Source: Algoriphagus sp. A40
GTDB lineage: Bacteria; Bacteroidota; Bacteroidia; Cytophagales; Cyclobacteriaceae
NCBI RefSeq assembly: GCF_002002735.1
Contig: NZ_MUNY01000053.1
Location: 62,001 to 126,000, forward strand
Length of the DNA: 64,000 nt
Direction of reading: 5' to 3'
The notes below the pieces were generated by a model that was not told the DNA's origin, did no database searches, and was given only the letters and a program-made list of their open reading frames with translations. How positions within the stretch are numbered: the first letter of the stretch is position 1; each line of letters starts with the position of its first letter. Both the position numbers and the translations under genes were made by a program. Shown here one piece after another: positions 34,291-42,698 of the stretch.

Positions 34291-34668
34291 TCAAACATTG
34301 GTGTTTCCCATATTCGGGAAATGATTGGAAATCATGGCAAGCGTTTCGTGAGCCATTCTCACATTATATTCGTAGGCAAGGCTTTTGTAATTTACCAAGT
34401 CAACTATCGTACCGATAAAACACAATCCCAGGGTCAAAATATACAGAATACCCAATCCGATTTGTCCCAGGATAAATCGATGCAAACCTGCAAATCCAAA
34501 GAACCCAATCAAGGTAAGGATTAATATCATTTGCGCGTCTTTTCTTCTTGCCCGGTAAACTTGGGCAAACAGCGACGCTTGGTCCTCATCCATATTTTTC
34601 ATTAAACCCTGGATGTAACCCAGTTCCATTCCTTCCAATTCAGGAAGGTGTCTCAATACATTGGCCAT
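34291..34668 (-). CDS. TM2-domain membrane protein
   Basis: A 125-residue protein. A helical cytoplasmic N-terminus (about 45 residues) precedes the TM2 domain: LIGFFGFAGLHRFILGQIGL, then GILYILTLGLCFIGTIVDLV, with the G-x-x-G-x-H-R/D-F turn between helices. TM2 proteins are small double-spanning membrane proteins of unsettled function. The start codon lies inside the end of the DUF2752 gene (29-base overlap), so the two are translationally linked; such pairs recur in Bacteroidota. A strong terminator follows. Confidence 0.9.
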   Translation of the reverse strand: MANVLRHLPELEGMELGYIQGLMKNMDEDQASLFAQVYRARRKDAQMILILTLIGFFGFAGLHRFILGQIGLGILYILTLGLCFIGTIVDLVNYKSLAYEYNVRMAHETLAMISNHFPNMGNTNV

Positions 34669-34966
34669 AATTGTGTGTTGTTTTTAGGTTTTTAAGTAGA
34701 ATCCAAATTCGGTGGAAGATCACCGCATAGGCCAGCATAGCGAGCGGATGCAGAGACCAGGATGCCTGGAAATCTCCATGCGCCAGGAGATTCATCGACC
34801 GTCCCAATCCGCAACCCGGACACCAGTCGAAACCAAGCTGATTGAGAGGGCAAAGACTCAAGTGGCTTCCGGAGTGGGGATCAAGCATCAGAATAGCAAC
34901 TAAGCTTCCAATCCAAAAGACCAACTCCAGCGGTATCCGATTCAGGTATGCGGTGAATTGCTTCAT
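34640..34966 (-). CDS. DUF2752 membrane protein
   Basis: A 108-residue protein from ATG 34966 (a TTG three codons earlier also reads in frame). It has two to three hydrophobic segments and the DUF2752 signature: CPLNQLGFDWCPGCGLGRSM, with its Cys residues, then a His (WSLHPLAML). The motif suggests metal or disulfide chemistry in a membrane loop, but no function is established. Its end overlaps the TM2 gene by 29 bases. Confidence 0.85.
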   Translation of the reverse strand: MKQFTAYLNRIPLELVFWIGSLVAILMLDPHSGSHLSLCPLNQLGFDWCPGCGLGRSMNLLAHGDFQASWSLHPLAMLAYAVIFHRIWILLKNLKTTHNYGQCIETPS

Positions 34967-34975
34967 GGCACTCAA

Positions 34976-35326
34976 AGTACGAAAAAGGTGCCAGCTGGCA
35001 AATGTGGCTTAAATGGCCGGTTTTCTGCGTTTGTGTAAAAAGCGTGATTGAATAACGAACAAAAATGTGTCCACTATTGGACGTGTATTCATTGACTTCG
35101 CATATTAAAAAGCACAAATCTGGATAAGGACATGCCTTAGATTAAGCATTTGCAACCAAAAATATCCTTTGCTGCTTGCAAAAATTAGTGACACTCAGCT
35201 TCATTTTGACTAGAACGAAGTCTAAAGAATCTCTGCTTTCCAAGCAAAGAATTGTGGTATAATTGTAATTTCCCCAATTCATTCTAACCTTCATTTTGTA
35301 CTTTGGTTGGATTAGGACTTAATCCC
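34976..35326. other. Intergenic stretch without a gene
   Basis: About 350 bases between divergent transcription units. I see no credible reading frame and no tRNA or riboswitch core. A short inverted repeat, GTCCA-CTAT-TGGAC, lies near 35070-35083. The rest is AT-rich and presumably contains promoters for both sides. Confidence 0.5.
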
Positions 35327-36220
35327 ATGGTAAAATTTCTCTCAATCCTTGCTATTATATTTCTTTTCCAAATTCAAATCGCTCAGGCTCAGGGAAGTTT
35401 TGATCTTTGGGTATTGGATACAGAGGGTAAGGGAAAAAAACTGAAAATCCTGCCTGAGACTGCCAAGCCGCTTACCAACAGACCGGAATACGACAATCAG
35501 CCCAATTTCATCAACGAATATCAAATGGTTTTTTCGGCTGCGGATGAGAAAGGAAACCATGACATCATTGTCTATAATTTCAATTCAGACAAATTCACTA
35601 ATCTGAGCAAAACAGCTGACCGAAGCGAGTTTTCCCCTACCCTCACTGATTGTGGACTATATGTTTCAGCGGTGGTAATGGAGCCCGACAGTACTCAGCG
35701 GCTTTGGCTTTATCCAACCAATTTTGGGGAACCTGAACTGCTTTACGATGACATTGCTCCTGTCGGATATTACGATTGGTATGACAACAAAGCTGCTATG
35801 TTCATCCTTGGTGAACCAAATAAACTTGTCTATGCCAAAGGAAAAGGTGAACTATTGGAGATTGATGATCAAATCGGAAGGTCCATAAAGCGAAGACCAA
35901 AAACTTCTCAAATCAGCTATTTATCCATGAAATCTCCGAAAGAAACCTTGGCCGGATTAGAGCTTCCAATCCGCACCTTTGACATCGAAAGCGGTACTCC
36001 ACAGGTTTTGGGATTTGGACTGGCCGGTTCCTTGGATTTTATTTGGCTGGACACCAATTACTTGTTGATGGCTCAGGGAAATGGCATTTACCGCAAAAAA
36101 TCAACTGATTCAGAATGGGAATTTCTTGGAAAAATAGAATCCGATACCCATCAAAATATTACCAGAATGGCTTACAGCCCTGATTTGAATAAGCTCGTTG
36201 TCGTGATGCAGCGCAAATAA
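35327..36220 (+). CDS. Secreted TolB-like beta-propeller protein
   Basis: A 297-residue protein from ATG 35327, which gives a standard signal peptide (MVKFLSILAIIFLFQIQIAQ, cleaved near AQAQG); an earlier TTG at 35303 would spoil it. Repeated units such as QMVFSAADEKGNHDIIVYNF and RSEFSPTLTDCGLYVSAVVM are the propeller blades of the TolB/WD40-like type. Such proteins bind partners or ligands outside the cytoplasm. It is 12 bases upstream of a gluconolactonase-family gene, so the pair is an operon of two secreted propeller proteins. Confidence 0.75.
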   Translation: MVKFLSILAIIFLFQIQIAQAQGSFDLWVLDTEGKGKKLKILPETAKPLTNRPEYDNQPNFINEYQMVFSAADEKGNHDIIVYNFNSDKFTNLSKTADRSEFSPTLTDCGLYVSAVVMEPDSTQRLWLYPTNFGEPELLYDDIAPVGYYDWYDNKAAMFILGEPNKLVYAKGKGELLEIDDQIGRSIKRRPKTSQISYLSMKSPKETLAGLELPIRTFDIESGTPQVLGFGLAGSLDFIWLDTNYLLMAQGNGIYRKKSTDSEWEFLGKIESDTHQNITRMAYSPDLNKLVVVMQRK

Positions 36221-36232
36221 CCCCAAATACCT

Positions 36233-37156
36233 ATGAATAAAAATTTTAAAAATGCTCTTGCCTTTTCAGCCCTAATTCTGGCTTCTCTGACTTTGGAAGC
36301 ACAAATCGATGACAAACGAGGAATTGTAGCCAAAGGCTCAGAACTGGTGAAAGTCCAGGACGGATTCAGCTTCACGGAAGGACCTGCGGTCAACCGGATG
36401 GGTGATATCTTTTTTACGGATCAGCCCAATGACAAAATCTACAAATGGTCAGCCGGAAGCAACTTAGTGACACTTTACAAGGAAGGTGCAGGTCGCTCAA
36501 ACGGCTTGTATTTTCAGCTGGATGGAACATTGATTGCTGCTGCAGATTTGAAAAATGAGCTTTGGGCGATTGATCAGAACTCCGGTAAGGAAAGTGTTAT
36601 TGTCCCTTCTTTCAGGGGAAAAAAGCTCAATGGCCCAAATGATGTCTGGGTTAGACCAAAAGGTGGTTTGTATTTCACAGATCCGCTATATCCAAGACCT
36701 TATTGGGAAGGAATCCGGGGAAAGGAAATGGAACAGGATGGGCAGCATGTTTACTTTCTTTCAGCAGATCGGACGGAACTTTTCCGAGTAGCAGAAGATC
36801 TGACCCAACCCAACGGGATTATCGGTACGCCTGATGGAAAATACCTTTATGTGGCCGATATTGGGGCAAAAAAGACCTGGAAGTATGAAATCCTGGAAGA
36901 TGGATATTTGACCAATAAAACTCTTTTCTGTGAAATGGGATCTGACGGCATGACCATTGATGACCGTGGAAATGTCTATCTCACAGGAAAAGGAGTTACG
37001 GTTTTTGATAAAAACGGGGAGCAAATCGCCCATATTCCAGTTCCGGAAAACTGGACAGCCAATGTAACTTTCGGCGCTTTGGACAGAAAAACCCTGTTTA
37101 TCACTGCTATGGGGGCTGTCTATACTTTGCAGATGAAGGCGAGAGGGGTTTGGTGA
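36233..37156 (+). CDS. Secreted SMP-30/gluconolactonase-family protein
   Basis: A 307-residue protein with a signal peptide (FKNALAFSALILASLTLEAQ). The six-bladed propeller is marked by VQDGFSFTEGPAVNRMGDIF, with its metal-binding Glu, GRSNGLYFQLDG, NGPNDVWVRPKGGLYFTDPL (metal-binding Asn), and GSDGMTIDDRGNVYLT (Asp). The metal set E-N-N-D of the SMP-30/LRE family is therefore complete, consistent with a lactonase hydrolysing a sugar lactone in the periplasm. It follows the TolB-like gene by 12 bases and ends just before a nested inverted repeat. Confidence 0.9.
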   Translation: MNKNFKNALAFSALILASLTLEAQIDDKRGIVAKGSELVKVQDGFSFTEGPAVNRMGDIFFTDQPNDKIYKWSAGSNLVTLYKEGAGRSNGLYFQLDGTLIAAADLKNELWAIDQNSGKESVIVPSFRGKKLNGPNDVWVRPKGGLYFTDPLYPRPYWEGIRGKEMEQDGQHVYFLSADRTELFRVAEDLTQPNGIIGTPDGKYLYVADIGAKKTWKYEILEDGYLTNKTLFCEMGSDGMTIDDRGNVYLTGKGVTVFDKNGEQIAHIPVPENWTANVTFGALDRKTLFITAMGAVYTLQMKARGVW

Positions 37157-37166
37157 AAATATTTTA

Positions 37167-37234
37167 GCTCACAGATGGCCCAGATCGCCACAGATTGAAT
37201 AAAAAATCTGTGGAAATCCGTGAAATCTGTGAGC
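37167..37234. repeat. Nested inverted repeat (CACAGAT type), possible terminator
   Basis: GCTCACAGAT (37167-37176) is complementary to ATCTGTGAGC (37225-37234). Inside, CCACAGATT (37188-37196) is complementary to AATCTGTGG (37205-37213). It fills the gap between two convergent genes, so it may stop transcription from both sides. Its low-complexity CTGTGG/CTGTGA wording resembles a dispersed repeat I recall from Bacteroidota genomes. Confidence 0.75.
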
Positions 37235-37241
37235 CATTTAT

Positions 37242-37955
37242 TTAAAAGCAATTTTTTTCATCTGCATCACAACTCTCCCCGTCCGCCTTTCCTGCCATAT
37301 CCAGAACAATGTTGTTTTTGGAAAATTCAGTCCAAGCTTTCTCCAAAGTCTGATCAAAAACTTCATCAGCTTGGGCCCCGGAAATCCCGAATTTTCTATC
37401 CAAAACAAAGAAAGGAACTCCCCTAACTCCGATTTGTCTGGATTCATAAATATCCTGATCTACAGCATCTTCAAACTGGTTGGATTCAAGCATTGCTTTG
37501 ACTTTTTCCTCATCCAGTCCGATTTCTTTTCCAATTGAAATCAAGGTTGGGAAATCATCCACATTTTTTCCTTTAGAGAAATAAGCACTTAATAAGAGTT
37601 CCTTCATTGCGCCTCCTTTTCCAGACTCTTTGGCCAAGTGGATTAATCGGTGGGCATTTTTGGTATTGGCTACAACTGCTTTATCAAAGGCAAACTCAAG
37701 ACCCTGTGCGGCAGCCATATTCACCACGTTTGAAGTGATTTCACGGGTTTGGGCCATGGACCAGCCTTTTGACTCCGAAAGATGCTCCAAAGTGCTGATG
37801 TTCGGATTGGTTTTTTGATCAGGATTGAGTTGAAAACTCTTCCATTCGATCTCAACTTTCTCTTTATACGGAAACTTATCCAGTGCTTTTTCGATCTTTC
37901 TTTTTCCTATGTAGCAAAAAGGACAAACAACGTCAGACCAAATTTCGATTTTCAT
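37242..37955 (-). CDS. DsbA-family (FrnE-like) oxidoreductase
   Basis: A 237-residue protein without signal peptide. The thioredoxin-fold active site is CPFC in IEIWSDVVCPFCYIGKRKIE (Cys12 and Cys15). The cis-Pro block is RQIGVRGVPFFVLDRKFGIS, and a helical insertion lies between them. FrnE-like cytoplasmic members act in thiol-disulfide exchange or as 2-hydroxychromene-2-carboxylate isomerase relatives. The last residues, CDADEKNCF, add two further cysteines. Convergent with the gluconolactonase-family gene. Confidence 0.9.
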   Translation of the reverse strand: MKIEIWSDVVCPFCYIGKRKIEKALDKFPYKEKVEIEWKSFQLNPDQKTNPNISTLEHLSESKGWSMAQTREITSNVVNMAAAQGLEFAFDKAVVANTKNAHRLIHLAKESGKGGAMKELLLSAYFSKGKNVDDFPTLISIGKEIGLDEEKVKAMLESNQFEDAVDQDIYESRQIGVRGVPFFVLDRKFGISGAQADEVFDQTLEKAWTEFSKNNIVLDMAGKADGESCDADEKNCF

Positions 37956-38017
37956 TGCAATTTTTATTTACTTAAATGACAAATCAGATTTTGCCCTAAA
38001 GAGTTCAAGCCCCAACC

Positions 38018-38173
38018 GTGAAAACTAAAGAATGCCCATCCTGCGCCATGGAAATCGATGCCAAAGAATCAATTTGCCCCATTTGCAAATTTGAATTCCC
38101 CAAACGATCCCCTTGGATTACATGGGTGGCTATTTTTTTGGTCATCGTCTGGCTACTTTCCTACCTGCTTTAA
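38018..38173 (+). CDS. 51-residue zinc-ribbon protein with one membrane helix
   Basis: A GTG-started frame of 51 residues. The N-terminal half is a minimal zinc ribbon, KECPSCAMEIDAKESICPIC (CxxC...CxxC at 6-23). After a basic linker (KFEFPKRSP) comes one hydrophobic helix, WITWVAIFLVIVWLLSYLL, to the C-terminus. This zinc-ribbon plus C-terminal anchor pattern is typical of small bacterial membrane proteins of unknown role. It ends 12 bases before the Tat-signal aminotransferase gene and is probably co-transcribed with it. Confidence 0.7.
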   Translation: MKTKECPSCAMEIDAKESICPICKFEFPKRSPWITWVAIFLVIVWLLSYLL

Positions 38174-38185
38174 CTACCACCTTAC

Positions 38186-39430
38186 ATGAACAAACGATCA
38201 TTTCTGAAATCTCTGGCTGTTGCCGGACTCGGAACGTCCCTCATTCCCCAAGAAGCAAAGGCATTTTCTCTCGACAATCTAGATTTTTCGGCAGAAGATA
38301 TCTGGGATCAGCTCCGTAAAGTATATCGACTAAACCCGGATTACATCAATTTGGAAAATGGCAATTATTGCTTTTTGCCGGAGGAGACGCTCGAAAAGTA
38401 CATGGCACATATCAGGGATATCAATTACCAGGCTGCCTACTATATGCGGACGGTTCAGTTTGACAACAAAGCCAAGTCAGCGGCCGCAGTCGCAGCACTT
38501 TTGGGAGCTTCGGCAGAGGAAGTAGTACTGACCCGAAATACGACCGAATCTCTGGATCTGATTATTTCAGGCTATCCCTGGAGTCCCGGTGATGAGGCCA
38601 TCTATGCCAATCAGGACTATGGGACCATGCAGACGATGTTTGAGCTGGCAGCCAAAAGGTGGGGTGTCAAGACCGTGAAGATTGATATCCCAACTCATCC
38701 CAAAAACGACGAAGAGGTCATTGAGGTCTATCGAAAAGCCATCACACCGAAGACTAAGCTGATGATGGTGCCGCATATTGTTAATATAACCGGGCATATT
38801 CTTCCTGTCCGGAAAATCGCTGATATGGCCCATGAGCATGGCGTAGAAATCATGCTTGATGGGGCTCATGCTGTCGGTCAATTTACTTTTGACCTGCATG
38901 AGTTGGACTGTGACTACTATGGAAGCAGCCTGCACAAGTGGCTGAGTGTGCCGCTGGGCTGTGGGATGCTCTTTGTGAAAAAAGAGAAAATCGCCAAGAT
39001 CGAGCCCCTACTCGCTCCCGGCAATTTGGAATTGAAGACAATCCTGTATCTCAATCAGATCGGCACTCATCCGGTGGCGACAGACCTGACCGTCTTGGAT
39101 GCCATCGAGTTCCACAACCGGATTGGTGGAAAGAAGAAAGAGGAACGGCTTAGATTTCTTCAAAAATACTGGTCAGATCAAGTGCGGGAGTATCCGGGAA
39201 TTGCAGTGAACACACCAAAAGAATCCGAACGCTGCTGCGGGATAGGCAATGTCTGGGTGGAGAAAATGACCCCTGCGGACATGGGAAAGGTACTTTTTGA
39301 GAAATATAAGATCTACACCGCACCTATTGACGGAGCTGGAATTAAAGGTGTCCGCGTCTGTCCCAACGTCTTTACGTCTACCTCCGAATTGGATCACTTG
39401 GTAAAGGCTTTGAAAGAGATGGCAGGTTAA
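38186..39430 (+). CDS. Tat-signal class V aminotransferase (isopenicillin-N epimerase-like)
   Basis: A 414-residue PLP enzyme with an RSFLKSLAVAGLGTSL twin-arginine-like start (K-R-S-F variant). The fold-type I core shows VVLTRNTTESLDLIISGYPW, VEIMLDGAHAVGQFTFDLHE with the cofactor Asp, and the PLP lysine in YYGSSLHKWLSVPLGCGMLF. This matches the NifS-like aminotransferase V group annotated as isopenicillin-N epimerase, which contains lyases, desulfurases and epimerases. Export of a PLP enzyme is notable. It follows a small zinc-ribbon membrane protein gene by 12 bases. Substrate unknown. Confidence 0.85.
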   Translation: MNKRSFLKSLAVAGLGTSLIPQEAKAFSLDNLDFSAEDIWDQLRKVYRLNPDYINLENGNYCFLPEETLEKYMAHIRDINYQAAYYMRTVQFDNKAKSAAAVAALLGASAEEVVLTRNTTESLDLIISGYPWSPGDEAIYANQDYGTMQTMFELAAKRWGVKTVKIDIPTHPKNDEEVIEVYRKAITPKTKLMMVPHIVNITGHILPVRKIADMAHEHGVEIMLDGAHAVGQFTFDLHELDCDYYGSSLHKWLSVPLGCGMLFVKKEKIAKIEPLLAPGNLELKTILYLNQIGTHPVATDLTVLDAIEFHNRIGGKKKEERLRFLQKYWSDQVREYPGIAVNTPKESERCCGIGNVWVEKMTPADMGKVLFEKYKIYTAPIDGAGIKGVRVCPNVFTSTSELDHLVKALKEMAG

Positions 39431-39540
39431 CTATTTTACCAAATTAAATTTTGGTTAAAACCTTTTACAGGAATTTAAGCAAGTTTAAAGTCTGGCTACA
39501 GGATAAAAACCTGAGAACCTTAAATTTTTGAACAATTTTC

Positions 39541-39816
39541 TTGCAATTTATTTTTTGAGGTATAACATTTGCACCCTCATTCGCATGATAAAGAATAACA
39601 CCATAGCGCCAATTTCCTCTGCTTCTTTCGAGAAAGCTCTTCTGAGCGTAGCTATGCCATTTTTTGCTCCCGTGAGGAGGAATAGGTTTACCTATAGGGT
39701 TTGACCCTGTAATATTTTCTGTCCGCCTATTGGCGGACGCACCTCGCCTAATCGCTTAATTCAAGAAATCCTGTTCACCTCTTCAGCCAAAACTGAAGTA
39801 AACTCATGCAATATTC
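39541..39816 (+). promoter_or_regulatory. Putative promoter and long structured leader of the arginine cluster
   Basis: TTG (39541-39543) and TAACATTTG (39563-39571), 19 bases apart, resemble a Bacteroidota promoter with one extra base in the -7 box. About 240 bases then separate the predicted start site from the first gene. They contain CATAGC/GCTATG (39602-39607 with 39651-39656) enclosing CTTTC-GA-GAAAG, ATAGG-TTTA-CCTAT, AGGGT-TTG-ACCCT, GTCCGCC-TATT-GGCGGAC (39721-39738) and CTTCAG-CCAAAA-CTGAAG (39781-39798) just before the start codon. No known riboswitch core was recognised. The alternative is an inserted repeat element. The whole 386-base gap (39431-39816) holds no gene. Confidence 0.5.
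39721..39738. repeat. 18-bp palindrome GTCCGCC-TATT-GGCGGAC
   Basis: A perfect 7-bp GC-rich stem with loop TATT, much richer in GC than its surroundings. The form resembles dispersed palindromes seen in Bacteroidota intergenic regions. It lies 78 bases before the GNAT gene that opens the arginine cluster. Confidence 0.8.
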
Positions 39817-40500
39817 ATGGAAGAAATCTCTTTCAAAATCATTGTAGCCGATCCTTCTCACAAGGTATACTCTTCACAGATTACCGATGAGATGGAAAAT
39901 TCCGCCAAAGCCCGCGGAACCGGCATTGCAAAGCGAAGCCCTGCCTACATCGAAACCAAGATGGAAGAAGGTAAGGCTGTGATCGCCTTGACCACAAGTG
40001 GAGAATGGGCAGGTTTCTGCTACATCGAAGCTTGGGGACACGGTAAGTTTGTTGCCAATTCAGGATTGATCGTTTCACCCCAGTTTCGTAAATACGGTCT
40101 GGCAAGAAAAATCAAGCAGGAAGTCTTCAAGCTCAGTCGTAAAAAATATCCGGAATCAAAGATTTTCGGATTGACTACCGGTGCAGCTGTGATGAAAATC
40201 AATTCTGAGTTGGGCTATATTCCTGTATCTTATGGAGATCTTACCGATGACGAAGATTTCTGGAAAGGATGCCAAAGCTGTGTGAATTATGAGATTTTGA
40301 TGTCCAAAAACCGTCAGAACTGTCTATGTACAGCGATGCTTTATGACCCAAATTCCAAAAAGAACCATACGGAAGACTTGGCGTTGAGAGATGATTTCAA
40401 AAAAGAACTCAAGTTGTTTGACCGATGGGTTCGGCTGAAAAAATATGTGATGCTCAAATTGACCAAATCCAAGGATTCAATAATGAGCATATTCCTTTAA
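39817..40500 (+). CDS. GNAT-family acyltransferase heading the arginine cluster
   Basis: A 227-residue GNAT protein. The acyl-CoA-binding region is NSGLIVSPQFRKYGLARKIK (Q/RxxGxA form), followed by IFGLTTGAAVMKINSELGYI. Unusually, a Cys4 set follows: GCQSC and NCLC, separated by about 13 residues, a possible metal site. The cluster lacks any other gene for the first step, acylation of glutamate. By position this protein is therefore the best candidate for that step, using acetyl-CoA or succinyl-CoA. The Val90 signature of the transcarbamylase below argues for succinyl (inference). It lies 34 bases upstream of argG. Confidence 0.75.
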   Translation: MEEISFKIIVADPSHKVYSSQITDEMENSAKARGTGIAKRSPAYIETKMEEGKAVIALTTSGEWAGFCYIEAWGHGKFVANSGLIVSPQFRKYGLARKIKQEVFKLSRKKYPESKIFGLTTGAAVMKINSELGYIPVSYGDLTDDEDFWKGCQSCVNYEILMSKNRQNCLCTAMLYDPNSKKNHTEDLALRDDFKKELKLFDRWVRLKKYVMLKLTKSKDSIMSIFL

Positions 40501-40534
40501 TCAATTTCCCTCGGAAGCAAAACCTTATAGAAAG

Positions 40535-41725
40535 ATGAAAAAAGTTGTTTTAGCCTATAGTGGAGGCTTGGATACCACATTTTGCGCACTTCACTTGACC
40601 AAAGACCTTGGCTATGAAGTTCATGCTGTGATTGTGAATACCGGTGGATTTTCCAAAGAAGAATTGGCCACCATTGAATCCCGCGCCAACACCTTGGGTG
40701 TGGCATCTTTTACTATCCTGGAAGTTCTCGACACTTATTACCAGGAGGTCATCAAATTTTTGGTTTTTGGAAATGTCCTGAAAAACGCCACTTATCCCCT
40801 TTCGGTGTCTGCAGAAAGAATCCTTCAGGCAAAATCCTTGGCTGAGTATGCCAAATCAATCGGTGCCAAAGCTGTTGCCCACGGTTCTACCGGTGCAGGC
40901 AATGACCAGGTGAGATTTGACATGATCTTCCAGACCATAGTGCCTGATATCGAAATTATCACCCCTATCCGTGACCTGAAACTTTCCCGGCAGGAAGAAA
41001 TCGAATACCTCAAAAAGCATGGCGTTTCGATGAATTTTGAGAAGGCGGCTTATTCTATCAACAAAGGCATTTGGGGCACTTCTGTAGGAGGAAAAGAAAC
41101 TTTGACCTCTTCTGGATACCTTCCAGAAGAAGCCTGGCCTACTCAGGTCACTGAAACTGAGCCTAAGGAAATCAAATTGATTTTTGTTCAAGGAGAACTG
41201 AAGGGCGTAAACGGAGAAACTTTTGATAATCCTGTGAACGCAATTCAAAAAGTTCAGGCTTTGGCAGCACCTTATGGAATAGGTCGGGACATTCACGTTG
41301 GAGATACAATCATCGGTATAAAAGGCCGGGTTGGTTTCGAAGCAGCAGCGCCTATTATCATCATCAAAGGTCATCAGCTTCTCGAAAAACATACTTTGAC
41401 CAAATGGCAAATGTTCTGGAAAAATCAGTTGGCCGAATTCTACGGAAATCACCTTCATGAAGGACATTACCTGGATCCTGTGATGAGAAACTTTGAGGCT
41501 TTCCTCGCCGACACTCAAAAATATGTTTCAGGAGATGTCCGGGTATTGTTGCAACCATACCGCTTCACCCTCCTTGGAATCGAATCGGAACATGATCTGA
41601 TGTCTGCCAAGTTTGGTAGCTACGGAGAAATGAACAAAGGCTACACAGGAGAAGATGTGAAAGGATTTACCCGAATTCTGGGCAACCAAACTGCCATTTT
41701 CCATAAAGTAAACAGCCATGACTAA
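40535..41725 (+). CDS. argG: Argininosuccinate synthase
   Basis: A 396-residue ATP-dependent ligase that joins citrulline and aspartate. The PP-loop is VVLAYSGGLDTTFCAL near the N-terminus; AVAHGSTGAGNDQVRFDMIF is the second family signature. The C-terminal part is normal, with length typical of the family (about 400). The end overlaps argC by 8 bases, indicating tight coupling in the arginine operon. Confidence 0.97.
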   Translation: MKKVVLAYSGGLDTTFCALHLTKDLGYEVHAVIVNTGGFSKEELATIESRANTLGVASFTILEVLDTYYQEVIKFLVFGNVLKNATYPLSVSAERILQAKSLAEYAKSIGAKAVAHGSTGAGNDQVRFDMIFQTIVPDIEIITPIRDLKLSRQEEIEYLKKHGVSMNFEKAAYSINKGIWGTSVGGKETLTSSGYLPEEAWPTQVTETEPKEIKLIFVQGELKGVNGETFDNPVNAIQKVQALAAPYGIGRDIHVGDTIIGIKGRVGFEAAAPIIIIKGHQLLEKHTLTKWQMFWKNQLAEFYGNHLHEGHYLDPVMRNFEAFLADTQKYVSGDVRVLLQPYRFTLLGIESEHDLMSAKFGSYGEMNKGYTGEDVKGFTRILGNQTAIFHKVNSHD

Positions 41726-42686
41726 GATCCGAACCGCAGTCATTGGTGCCGCTGGATATACCGGAGGAGAATTACTTCGGATTTTGGTCCACCACCCCGC
41801 CTGCGAACTCGTCTGTGTGCACTCCAATAGCCAAAAAGGCAAAAAAGTAAGTGATGTTCACCCTGATCTGATCGGAGATTGTGATTTGATTTTTACGGAT
41901 GAAGTTACTTCAGAAGGTGTGGATGCCGTTTTTCTAGGCTTGCCTCATGGTGAAACCAAAGGTTTTTTGGAAGCTCATCCGTTTCCAACCGAAACCGTGA
42001 TCATCGACCTTTCAACGGATTTCCGAGACGAATCCAATGGCTTTATTTACGGACTTCCGGAAGTAAATGCGGATAAAATCAAAACAGCAAAGCGAATTGC
42101 TAATCCAGGTTGCTTTGCCACAGGAATTCAGTTGGCTTTGGCTCCTGCTATCGCAAAAGGCTGGGTGAAAGACGCTGTTCAAATTTCCGGAATAACAGGA
42201 AGTACTGGTGCAGGGAAAAAGCTGGCCGAGACTTCTCACTTCAGCTATCGGACTGGAAATATGTCAGTTTACAAGCTGTTTACCCATCAGCATCTGAAAG
42301 AAATCAAACAGACTTTCAAGCAATTGAATCCTGACTTCAGTTCAGATTTGCTCTTTGTTCCTTATCGCGGGAACTTCTCCCGAGGGATTTGGGTAACAGC
42401 TCATTTTCCTTTTGAAGGTTCTGAGGAAGATGCTGTAAAAGCCTATCAGGATTTTTATAAAGAAGCAGCTTTTACGCACGTTTCCACTCAGGACATCGAT
42501 TTGAAGCAGGTTGTAAATACCAACAAATGCATTCTTTTTGTTCAAAAAGAAGCAGGTCAGTTGGTCATCTACTCTGCCATCGACAACCTTCTAAAAGGTG
42601 CTTCTGGACAGGCTGTGCAAAACCTCAATTTGGCTTTTGGACTAGACCAGAGGATGGGCTTGAATCTAAAAAGTATAGCATTCTGA
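41718..42686 (+). CDS. argC: N-acyl-gamma-glutamyl-phosphate reductase
   Basis: A 322-residue NADPH-dependent reductase. It opens with IRTAVIGAAGYTGGELLRIL (Rossmann), and the catalytic Cys is in ANPGCFATG. SGITGSTGAGKKLAETSHFS is the substrate block. It reduces N-acylglutamyl-5-phosphate to the semialdehyde. The start overlaps argG by 8 bases. In this lineage the acyl group may be succinyl rather than acetyl (see argF'). Confidence 0.95.
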   Translation: MTKIRTAVIGAAGYTGGELLRILVHHPACELVCVHSNSQKGKKVSDVHPDLIGDCDLIFTDEVTSEGVDAVFLGLPHGETKGFLEAHPFPTETVIIDLSTDFRDESNGFIYGLPEVNADKIKTAKRIANPGCFATGIQLALAPAIAKGWVKDAVQISGITGSTGAGKKLAETSHFSYRTGNMSVYKLFTHQHLKEIKQTFKQLNPDFSSDLLFVPYRGNFSRGIWVTAHFPFEGSEEDAVKAYQDFYKEAAFTHVSTQDIDLKQVVNTNKCILFVQKEAGQLVIYSAIDNLLKGASGQAVQNLNLAFGLDQRMGLNLKSIAF

Positions 42687-42698
42687 GATATTAGAGGC

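Noticed and set aside
39460..39754. Minus-strand frame of about 95 codons across the arginine leader
   Set aside because: It has no ATG start, no recognisable domain, and passes through several inverted repeats. Probably chance or a repeat-derived frame.
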